Below are positions 1-4,933 of a DNA stretch of 6,506 nt, piece after piece. The translations under genes were made by a program, and so were the position numbers. The notes below the pieces were generated by a model that saw only the letters and a program-made list of their open reading frames with translations, made no database searches and was not told the origin of the DNA. Source of the DNA: Spirochaetales bacterium (GTDB lineage: Bacteria > Spirochaetota > Spirochaetia > JABMQR01); the NCBI GenBank assembly GCA_023139255.1, contig JAGLNY010000146.1, positions 1 to 6,506 of the forward strand. Direction: 5' to 3'. Position 1 is the first letter of the stretch. Each line of letters starts with the position of its first letter.

Positions 1-8
1 GAAACCCA

Positions 9-44
9 GTAACCGTCAATTAAACCGTAACCGTCAAATAAACC
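9..44. repeat. Two-unit 18-bp tandem repeat
   Basis: The unit GTAACCGTCAATTAAACC (9-26) is followed directly by a second copy (27-44) that differs at one base (ATT to AAT). A related word, TAACCGTCAC, occurs again at 335-344, on the far side of repeat copy A. Tandem terminal repeats like this are seen at the ends of some insertion sequences, but no transposase is visible, so that origin is only a possibility. Confidence 0.7.
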
Positions 45-60
45 CCACCCCCGACAGCGT

Positions 61-281
61 ATTCCAGGTGCCAGGCACTGTCGTCCACAAACACCCAATA
101 AATTGGGAGAAATAGTGATGCTACATGCTTTAAATGCAGTTATTTGAGAAGAGTTGTTTGAGAGTTTTCGTTTCTGAACATGGCACCCGATTCCATAAAT
201 ACTCAAAAACTTTTAAGATCTTCATTTTAGCGAACAAACCGGTTTGTCCGAATTAAACCAAAACTTATACAATGAATTCCG
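61..281 (+). repeat. Palindromic repeat family, copy A (~220 bp)
   Basis: This copy aligns along its whole length with copy B at 1301-1521 and, over its first ~150 bp, with copy D at 4261-4412. It opens with ATTCC and the dyad GTGCC-A-GGCAC (68-78). Two more hairpins follow: CCCAAT-AA-ATTGGG (about 98-111) and the perfect 14-bp palindrome ACAAACCGGTTTGT (234-247). The heptamer TGGCACC at 181-187 is the reverse complement of GGTGCCA at 67-73, so the left arm has an alternative long-range partner. ATTCC recurs at 190-194 and 276-280. There is no credible open frame. It resembles a non-autonomous mobile or REP-like element. The mobilising enzyme is unknown and absent here. Confidence 0.85.
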
Positions 282-477
282 ATATTTGCGGTACCCGGGA
301 TTTTTCACATAAATACCGATTTTCCCGTTAGTTTAACCGTCACAAATTTATAAGGCTGTTGAACCAGGGAGCACCGGGATCCAAAAATACACATTAAACG
401 CATTGCAGCTTATTTGTACAGTTCACATAATATTGAGTTTTATTTTCTCTCTTTTACATATTTTTAACAGAAAAACT
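282..477. other. Intergenic stretch without a gene
   Basis: Together with 1-281 this makes nearly 480 bases without a supportable gene. It contains a second TAACCGTC word (335-342) and a GGTACCCGGGA segment near 290-300. That segment could be a decayed edge of the palindromic repeat read in reverse, because copy E ends in CACCCGGG on the minus strand. The rest is AT-rich sequence downstream of the glycoside hydrolase fragment. I see no T-tracted hairpin that would serve as its terminator. Confidence 0.5.
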
Positions 478-1300
478 CTATTCGAACAAAAAGATCTGTG
501 GTGCCCTGTTGATACCGTTGTCTATCTTATCTCCCATCAGATTGGCATATGTACTGGTGACTTCCAATTTTATTTCATTACTGCCTTTTTTTATAAATCC
601 AGTTATATCCAATTCATATGGCGGCCATAATCTTTTCCCAACTTGATTGTTATTAATGGATACCTCGACCGCGTCTCTCGTATCGATGTTTATTACTGCT
701 TTCCTAAAATCACTGTTTATCTCTATCTTATTGTAGTAGGATGCATCTCCAGAATAATATGGATATCCTTGTTTGTTCCATGGAAGAGGGTTGATACCTC
801 TTTGTGATTTGATTATTTTTCTATCTTCAAGCAAAAAATCACCGCAAAGATATATGAAAGGTATTTTATGCGAAATTTCCCAATCTGGTGTTTCGACGAT
901 CATAAGCAGCCTGTTATCACCTTTGTGTACAAATGAAGCTATATCTATCCTTCCATTTTTTATACCCCAAAATCTTTCCTTTTTTAGGTGATCATCTATC
1001 TTGATACCATTCAGATACAAATCACATAAAGATCCGGTTTCTATAACAAATGATAATTTTGATGGTATGTGTTCAATAAAGAAATCCCAGAGTACGGCAT
1101 AACGACTTTTTAATCCAATTCTACTTTTATCGGGCAGAACACGCCCGTTACACAGCATCAATTCATTTTCTTTTATTTCATCAAAAAGTATATTTATTGA
1201 GCCTTCACCACAGTAATTGACTATCTTCTCTCCCAGACTACCTGAAATCAGTTGGTATGAGGGTGTTAGAACGTTCCCATTCTTTGTCTCAAAGTGATTT
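478..1300 (-). pseudogene. 5'-truncated glycoside-hydrolase-like gene, C-terminal fragment
   Basis: About 273 codons read on the minus strand to a TAG at 480-478. Two successive beta-sandwich-like segments can be seen. The first has the pattern 'LYLNGIKI ... KNGRIDIASFVHKGDNRLLMIVE ... YLCGDFLLED'. The second contains 'VEVSINNNQVGKRLWPPYEL' and then 'DITGFIKKGSNEIKLEVTS'. The pattern of a noun-like 'NG' loop, 'PPY.lDiT' and 'kG.NeikleVt' is typical of the galactose-binding-like jelly rolls at the C-terminus of large GH2- or GH106-related hydrolases, which bind or support sugar binding beside a catalytic domain. No catalytic domain is present. The frame stays open to a TTG at 1335, but the residues coded beyond 1300 (GVCGQRCLAP) come from repeat copy B, and no ribosome site precedes that TTG. 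I read it as a remnant whose 5' part was lost at the repeat edge. The exact GH family is uncertain. Confidence 0.7.
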
Positions 1301-1521
1301 CCGGGTGCCAGGCACCGTTGTCCACAAACACCCAATAAATTTGGGGAAATGTTGATGCTACATGCTTTAAATGCAGTTATTTGAGAAGAATCATTTGAGA
1401 AATTTCACTTCTGAACATGGTCCCCGATTCCACAAACACTCAAAAACATTTATTATTGATCTTCATTCTGGTGAACAAAACCGGCTTGTCCAGATAAAAC
1501 CGAAATATACAACAAATTCCG
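1301..1521 (+). repeat. Palindromic repeat family, copy B (~220 bp)
   Basis: This copy lies in the same orientation as copy A and is alignable to it from the dyad GGTGCC-A-GGCACC (1304-1316) through ACATGCTTTAAATGCAG, ATTCC (1427-1431) and a final ATTCC (1516-1520). The second hairpin survives as CCCAA/TTGGG. The third is decayed, with ACCGGCTTGT in place of ACCGGTTTGT. The TGGCACC half-site of copy A reads TGGTCCC here. The copy lies between two broken genes, the 5' edge of the glycoside hydrolase fragment and the methyltransferase remnant, so insertion or recombination at this copy probably reshaped the locus. The 72-codon plus-strand frame across it is repeat sequence, not a gene. Confidence 0.85.
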
Positions 1522-1547
1522 GGAAATTAAAGAATTTCCCTATGGAA
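1517..1547. other. Inverted repeat at the edge of copy B
   Basis: GGGAAATT (1521-1528) and AATTTCCC (1533-1540) form a perfect 8-bp stem around the loop AAAG. The stem can extend outward with TTCC (1517-1520) pairing to GGAA (1544-1547) across a 3-base bulge. No T-tract follows, so it is not a standard terminator. It sits exactly where similarity to copy A ends and could be the outer boundary of the element or of another small element. Confidence 0.55.
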
Positions 1548-1653
1548 GTTAGACATTTGTATTACAGATTTAGAATAGAAAAATACTAATAAACAGATAG
1601 TGACTTCGAAAACTCAGCTGCTTATCCTAAACGTTCGACAAAGGAAATGATTC

Positions 1654-1803
1654 ATGGATAAAAACATAAAAAACCTGCTCTACGATCAACCAGAGCTTTA
1701 TGAAACACTGTATCCAGAAACGAAAGATGAGACCCCAACTATGTGTCGGTTGGCATTTAAGCGTTATTTAAGCAATCCACCGTCATCAATTCTTGACACA
1801 TAG
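1654..1803 (+). pseudogene. N-terminal remnant of a class I SAM-dependent methyltransferase
   Basis: The frame starts at ATG 1654 behind a strong ribosome site (AAGGA at 1641-1645, 8 bases upstream). It codes for 49 residues and stops at TAG 1801-1803. The residues include 'LLYDQPELYETLYPE', 'DETPTMCRLAFKRYL' and 'PPSSILDT'. This matches the usual start of a family of small SAM methyltransferases that continue SILD(I/L)GCGTG, the SAM-binding motif I. Here the sequence breaks right after SILD, so no cofactor or catalytic region remains. The next ~60 bases do not code for the missing part. The intact start and ribosome site suggest a recent break. Nothing indicates the former substrate. Confidence 0.65.
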
Positions 1804-1822
1804 GGTAGTTCGGTAGTGTAAA
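1793..1822 (+). promoter_or_regulatory. Possible sigma-70 promoter for the AICAR transformylase gene
   Basis: A perfect -35 TTGACA (1793-1798) is followed after 18 bases by TGTAAA (1817-1822), a 4-of-6 match to the -10 consensus. The predicted start lies about 50 bases ahead of the AICAR transformylase ATG. The -35 box lies inside the last codons of the methyltransferase remnant. The -10 is weak, so this is tentative. Confidence 0.3.
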
Positions 1823-1879
1823 GTTATGGAATAAGGTACACTTTGAATCTTAAATTTACTCATCTACAGGTTGTTGAAA

Positions 1880-2965
1880 ATGAAATTAAAATATGGAATG
1901 AATCCTAACCAGGATTTTGCTGAAGTTCTTGATAAATCTGATGTCTTTAAACTTATCAATGGGAACCCAAGTTATATAAATGTACTGGATGCATTAAACT
2001 CATGGCAATTGGTTCAAGAAATAAGTCAAAGTTTGGGATTAAAAGCAGCGGCATCTTTCAAACATGTTACTCCATCAGGTGTTGCTGTCTCAAAGGATTT
2101 GACAGATTTAGAGAGAAAAGCATATCTCATCAAGCATCCTACTTCTTTCCTTTCATCAGCATATATTCGAGCAAGAGGAGTAGACCGATTGGCTTCATTT
2201 GGTGATTTTATTGCTATAAATCATGAAGTAGACATTGATACTGCTAAAAACATTAAATCAGAGGTCTCTGATGGCATTATTGCCCCAGAATATTCCAGAG
2301 AGGCTCTAAAAGTACTTAGCTCAAAGCAAAAAGGTAACTATGTTATCTTCCAAATCAATCCGGATTATATTCCTGAAGAAATAGAATCTCGGGATGTATT
2401 TGGTATTACGATTAAGCAAAAACGTAATTCACTAAAAATCACGGATAAACTTTTCGGTAATGTTGCAACAAAGACAAATAATTTAACTTCTAAAAACATT
2501 TCAGACATTAAACTTGGTATGATTTCTTTAAAATATACACAGTCAAATTCAATCTGTATAGTTAGTGATGGGCAAGTTATTGGAATAGGTTCAGGTCAAC
2601 AATCACGAATTCTTTGCTCAAATCTGGCCCTCTCAAAAGCAAATAATTGGTATCAGAAACTAAATCTTGATTATTCATTTCTAGAAAATTCCAAAGGATT
2701 AAAACGTACAGAACTTGACCAGTTAATCGAACAGGAAAGAGCGAAAAAATTTGGAAAACAAAATCTTCTAAAGAATCTATCAGATACTTGTCTGGTATCG
2801 GATGGTTTTTTCCCTCAAATTGATAATATTGAACTTGCTAATGAATATGGGATTAAATTTATTGCTTCTCCTATGGGTTCTATCCGGGATAAGGAAATAA
2901 TAGAAACTGCTGATAAATATGGTATTGCATTCATTGATACTGGGGTTCGCCTGTTTCATCACTAA
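1880..2965 (+). CDS. Stand-alone AICAR transformylase (eukaryote-like, no IMP cyclohydrolase domain)
   Basis: This 361-residue protein should transfer a formyl group from 10-formyl-THF to AICAR, giving FAICAR, the penultimate step of de novo IMP synthesis in the cytosol. It aligns by eye with the C-terminal transformylase half of human ATIC: KYGMNPNQ (4-11), AASFKHVTPSG (57-67), SSAYIRARGVDRLASFGDF (92-110), VSDGIIAP (129-136), KYTQSNS (218-224), GQVIGIGSGQQSRI (231-244) and the end TGVRLFHH. The lysine-histidine pair (61-62) and asparagine 223 match catalytic residues of ATIC. The N-terminal cyclohydrolase domain of ordinary bacterial PurH is absent, so IMP cyclohydrolase must come from another gene. 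The protein is shorter than the ATIC half, mainly in the segment after residue 290. I chose ATG 1880 because AGG at 1868-1870 is well spaced from it; the in-frame TTG at 1871 is too close. Whether this serves central purine synthesis or a side pathway is not shown. Confidence 0.9.
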   Translation: MKLKYGMNPNQDFAEVLDKSDVFKLINGNPSYINVLDALNSWQLVQEISQSLGLKAAASFKHVTPSGVAVSKDLTDLERKAYLIKHPTSFLSSAYIRARGVDRLASFGDFIAINHEVDIDTAKNIKSEVSDGIIAPEYSREALKVLSSKQKGNYVIFQINPDYIPEEIESRDVFGITIKQKRNSLKITDKLFGNVATKTNNLTSKNISDIKLGMISLKYTQSNSICIVSDGQVIGIGSGQQSRILCSNLALSKANNWYQKLNLDYSFLENSKGLKRTELDQLIEQERAKKFGKQNLLKNLSDTCLVSDGFFPQIDNIELANEYGIKFIASPMGSIRDKEIIETADKYGIAFIDTGVRLFHH

Positions 2966-2983
2966 AATAGATTTATAAGAAAT

Positions 2984-3502
2984 ATGAAATTCAGAATATT
3001 AACAAATACAGAAATAGATATTGCCTATGATATAGTAAAACAACGCTTCACTTACTTAGAGGCTAAAGGCATCAATCAATATCCCTTTCCTTTTCCTGCA
3101 AGAGTTAACTACATTGAAAATCATTATCAGAAAGAAAACTATGGATATTTTAACAATTTACAGCTATTAGGAATTGTTACTTTATCAAAAAGGAATAAAT
3201 TAAGTGATTGGGATAGTAAAGATTCAAACACCACTTTTCTCTGGGTGTCTGCACTTTATACTAACCCGATTTATAAAAATAATAATTTTGGGTATGAAAT
3301 ACTATGTGAAGTACAAAAAGTTGCAATTGCTAATAATATTCAAACATTATTATTAGATTGTTATAAAGATGGAAATTTTCTTGAAAATTATTACTCCGAT
3401 TATGGATTTTCAAAAGTGTCAGAGAAAATGTTTAAATATCCTGGGAGACAATTTACAGCTTGTTTGATGAAACTTGATATAGAGGGTTATGGCAAGAGGT
3501 AA
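2984..3502 (+). CDS. GNAT-family N-acetyltransferase, substrate unknown
   Basis: This 172-residue protein has a GNAT-like layout. A helical N-terminus is followed by a strand pair with 'LGIVTLSKR' (62-70), the core strand 'FLWVSALYTNPIYKNNNFGYEIL' region (85-107) and then helix 'CEVQKVAIANN'. It ends with strand 'TLLLDC' (121-126) and the common closing motif 'YYSDYGF' (136-142). The acetyl-CoA loop, usually Q/R-x-x-G-x-G/A, reads K-N-N-N-F-G: the last glycine is kept but the first is replaced by asparagine, so cofactor binding may be altered. The gene starts 18 bp after the AICAR transformylase stop with only a weak ribosome site (TAAGAA), which suggests co-transcription. It is very AT-rich: 15 of 60 bases are G or C at 3121-3180, against 27 of 60 at 5161-5220. 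This hints at separate ancestry from the radical SAM region. The family call is fairly safe; the acceptor is unknown. Confidence 0.7.
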   Translation: MKFRILTNTEIDIAYDIVKQRFTYLEAKGINQYPFPFPARVNYIENHYQKENYGYFNNLQLLGIVTLSKRNKLSDWDSKDSNTTFLWVSALYTNPIYKNNNFGYEILCEVQKVAIANNIQTLLLDCYKDGNFLENYYSDYGFSKVSEKMFKYPGRQFTACLMKLDIEGYGKR

Positions 3503-3535
3503 TAAGAATAGTTAAGTCAAAGATACCTACTGAGA

Positions 3536-3574
3536 ATTCCGGACTAAACCTGCCGGGCATTCCGGCGTAAACCT
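3536..3574. repeat. 23-bp direct repeat with internal GC hairpin
   Basis: ATTCCGG-AC-TAAACCT at 3536-3551 recurs as ATTCCGG-CG-TAAACCT from 3559, a spacing of 23 bases. Between and across the units GCCGG (3552-3556) can pair with CCGGC (3562-3566) around the loop GCATT. No T-tract follows, so it is at best a weak stop for the upstream GNAT transcript. It directly precedes repeat fragment C and shares the ATTCC word with that family. Its arrangement resembles the iterated ends of some insertion sequences. Confidence 0.6.
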
Positions 3575-3576
3575 AT

Positions 3577-3603
3577 ATTCCAGGTGCCAGGCACTGTCGT
3601 CCA
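3577..3603 (+). repeat. Palindromic repeat family, 27-bp fragment (copy C)
   Basis: These 27 bases, ATTCC to GTCGTCCA, are identical to 61-87 of copy A and include the dyad GTGCC-A-GGCAC (3584-3594). Similarity stops abruptly afterwards. It is either a solo terminal palindrome or a copy truncated by deletion. The exact identity over this segment suggests that the terminal palindrome is the conserved, possibly enzyme-recognised part. Confidence 0.8.
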
Positions 3604-3860
3604 TGATTTACTGGGCGCGATTCAAAATACTTCAAAATATCTCATTGACTAATAAATACTTACATGCTAACCTCGACTTGCTTTAGCTAATGCTGCAGCT
3701 GATAATTTTTATTTCTGCTTTCTGGTTCATGGTTTCTTCTTATTTTTAGAACTTCCTATCAGATTAATTAAATTTAATTTAATCAAGTGTACCATCCTGA
3801 TGAAGCAAATCTTAAATTAAAGGAAGCATTTATTTGTTTCCGGAAAAGGAATGCTGTATT
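3604..3860 (+). promoter_or_regulatory. AT-rich leader upstream of the RRM gene
   Basis: This is non-coding as far as I can see. It contains a tandem decamer TTCAAAATAC/TTCAAAATAT (3621-3640). A possible promoter has -35 TTGACT (3645-3650), 17 bases, then TAACCT (3668-3673) preceded by an extended TGC. An imperfect AT-rich palindrome runs from GATTAA (3762-3767) to TTAATC (3779-3784) around AAATTT. If the promoter is real, the transcript has a leader of roughly 180 bases. Long leaders can carry temperature or RNA-structure control, but no specific element is recognisable here. Confidence 0.35.
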
Positions 3861-4130
3861 ATGGCAAAAAAAATCTATGTAGGTAACATCAGTTACACAA
3901 CAACTGAAGACGATCTTCAGAATCTTTTCGAACAGTACGGAACTGTGCTGAGTGTTAACATTATTGTTGACCGAGATACTAACCGGTCTAAGGGCTTTGG
4001 TTTTGTAGAAATGGAAGACGGTTCAGCCGCTGACGCTGCAATTTCTGAACTTGACGGCAAAGAAAGCGGTGGAAGAAACATTCGTGTAAACGAAGCTCTC
4101 GAAAGAAAACCAAGACAAAATAATTATTAA
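3861..4130 (+). CDS. Small RRM-domain RNA-binding protein
   Basis: This 89-residue protein is almost entirely one RNA recognition motif, which binds single-stranded RNA on a four-stranded sheet. RNP2 is IYVGNI (5-10) and RNP1 is KGFGFVEM (44-51), with the aromatic residues at the usual binding positions (Tyr6, Phe46, Phe48). A short basic, asparagine-rich tail (ERKPRQNNY) follows. Bacterial proteins of this type occur in cyanobacteria, spirochaetes and several other groups; some are cold-induced. The cellular target here is unknown. ATG 3861 is chosen because AAAAGGA (3844-3850) lies 10 bases upstream; the in-frame TTG at 3834 would add residues unlike any RRM start. The gene stands alone, with a long leader before it and a terminator after it. 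Confidence 0.92.
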   Translation: MAKKIYVGNISYTTTEDDLQNLFEQYGTVLSVNIIVDRDTNRSKGFGFVEMEDGSAADAAISELDGKESGGRNIRVNEALERKPRQNNY

Positions 4131-4159
4131 TTGATCTTATACAATAGTATCTGAACTGG

Positions 4160-4200
4160 AAAGCTGTCCCTTATCGAGGCAGCTTTTTTATTTGTTTTTT
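4160..4200 (+). terminator. Rho-independent terminator of the RRM gene
   Basis: The arm AAAGCTGTCCC (4160-4170) pairs with GAGGCAGCTTT (4176-4186) around loop TTATC, with one G-T pair and one C-A mismatch. A run of T residues (4184-4189 and again from 4195) follows. It lies 30 bases after the RRM stop codon. Confidence 0.85.
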
Positions 4201-4259
4201 TCAGACAACCCTTCACATGTCTGCCAATATATAACTGCGGAAAGAGATACAAACTTATA

Positions 4260-4412
4260 TACGACGGTGCCAGGCACCGTCGTACACAAACACCCAATAA
4301 ATTGGGGGAAATGTTGATTCTACATGCTTTAAATGCAGTTATTTGAGAAGAATCGTTTGAAAATTTTCACTTATGAACATGGCACCCGATTCCACAAATG
4401 CCCAAAAACTTT
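4260..4412 (+). repeat. Palindromic repeat family, copy D (3'-truncated)
   Basis: This copy begins with the best dyad in the window: TACGACGGTGCC (4260-4271) and GGCACCGTCGTA (4273-4284) are perfect 12-base arms around a single A. The second hairpin CCCAAT-AA-ATTGGG is intact. The copy follows A and B through TGGCACC (4380-4386), ATTCC (4389-4393) and CAAAAACTTT, then stops where copy E begins. The last third of the full unit, with the ACAAACCGGTTTGT palindrome, is missing. Confidence 0.85.
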
Positions 4413-4764
4413 GACTGCAGTGCCAGGCACCGAAATACACAGATACACAAAAAAAATGAGGAAACATAGCAACTACATGCTTAAAATGCAGGTTTAGGTG
4501 TAAATCTGATTGGAAAATTTTGCCCGGGTGCCTGGCACCTGAAAACATACGGAGAGGTCTGATAAGTCCTTCAAGCCCATTGAGCTTGATCTCCATCAGT
4601 AGTTCCATCATCAACCCCAATTTCCCTTGGGGGTAACCTTTCTCTTTGAACCAGAGCACATAGGTTTCAGGGAGATCCACTAAATAACGTCCGGCATATT
4701 TCCCAAAGGGAATTTTTGTATTGGCTAATTCTAGGAGAAACTCCTGATTTTCATCTATTTTCAT
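4339..4764 (-). CDS. DUF3820-type protein with repeat-derived C-terminal extension
   Basis: The first 72 residues match the DUF3820 family (annotated as putative quorum-sensing-regulated virulence factor): 'ELANTKIPFGKYAGRYLVDL' (12-31), 'LPETYVLWFKEKGYPQGKLG' (31-50) and 'MEIKLNGLEGLIRPLR' (57-72). Family members are small soluble proteins of about 70-80 residues, and their biochemical role is not established to my knowledge. Here the native end seems to be lost: from about 4548 leftward the frame runs into the palindromes and body of copies E and D. It gains about 69 residues (MFSGARHPG..., cysteine- and phenylalanine-rich) before a stop at 4341-4339. That tail is translated repeat, not a domain. 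I prefer ATG 4764, with AGAG 6 bases upstream. ATG 4785 would add MATKECS but has no nearby ribosome site. The fused product may be stable, degraded or unexpressed; the core could still fold. Confidence 0.7.
   Translation of the reverse strand: MKIDENQEFLLELANTKIPFGKYAGRYLVDLPETYVLWFKEKGYPQGKLGLMMELLMEIKLNGLEGLIRPLRMFSGARHPGKIFQSDLHLNLHFKHVVAMFPHFFCVSVYFGAWHCSQSFWAFVESGAMFISENFQTILLK
4419..4541 (+). repeat. Diverged palindromic repeat unit with inverted terminal palindromes (copy E)
   Basis: This unit starts with GTGCC-A-GGCAC (4420-4430) and ends with the reverse-orientation dyad GGTGCC-T-GGCACC (4527-4539). Between them, ATACACAGATACAC, ACTACATGCTTAAAATGCAG and GGAAAATTTTGC align with the corresponding parts of copy D, but with many changes. 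The intact right-hand palindrome occupies the place of the TGGCACC half-site in copies A and D. This suggests that the original element was about 120 bp with inverted ends, and that the 220-bp units carry an extra 3' part. Confidence 0.7.
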
Positions 4765-4866
4765 ACTGCACTCTTTTGTTGCCATTAGTATTTGTATATA
4801 TATAGCTTCCTGAAAACATCATAGTAAAAAAGTTCGATATCTTTCAAGAGGTCCGCTGTAACCTTG

Positions 4867-4875
4867 TGCTATAAT
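4867..4875 (+). promoter_or_regulatory. Extended -10 promoter of the radical SAM/lipoprotein operon
   Basis: TGC-TATAAT is a perfect -10 hexamer (4870-4875) with the extended TGn element one base upstream. No good -35 is found at 16-18 bases, which is tolerated when the extended -10 is present. The expected start lies about 50 bases before the radical SAM ATG. A second -10-like TATAGT sits at about 4882. Confidence 0.6.
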
Positions 4876-4933
4876 TCATTGTATAGTAATTTGATATAGA
4901 GACATCGAGAGAGAATTTTGTGAGGTTGTTTGT

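Noticed and set aside
61..194. ATTCC as a target-site duplication around a 134-bp core
   Set aside because: ATTCC occurs at both positions in copy A, but copies B and D do not have matching left copies (ATTTCC and none), so it was not claimed as a duplication.
403..630. Plus-strand frame of 75 codons
   Set aside because: It overlaps the glycoside hydrolase fragment antisense, has no ribosome site and shows no domain pattern.
1521..1540. Rho-independent terminator
   Set aside because: The stem is perfect but AT-rich and no T-tract follows on either strand. No intact gene ends there.
1371..1589. Plus-strand frame of 72 codons
   Set aside because: It is mostly translated repeat B. The equivalent frame is not maintained in copies A and D.
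1804..1870. Possible insertion-sequence end (GTAGTGTAAAG ... GGTACACT)
   Set aside because: It resembles some IS terminal repeats, but no partner inverted repeat or transposase is present, so it was not listed as a feature.
61..4541. CRISPR array
   Set aside because: Dyads are irregularly spaced, vary in orientation and length of shared flank, and have no uniform spacers or cas genes.
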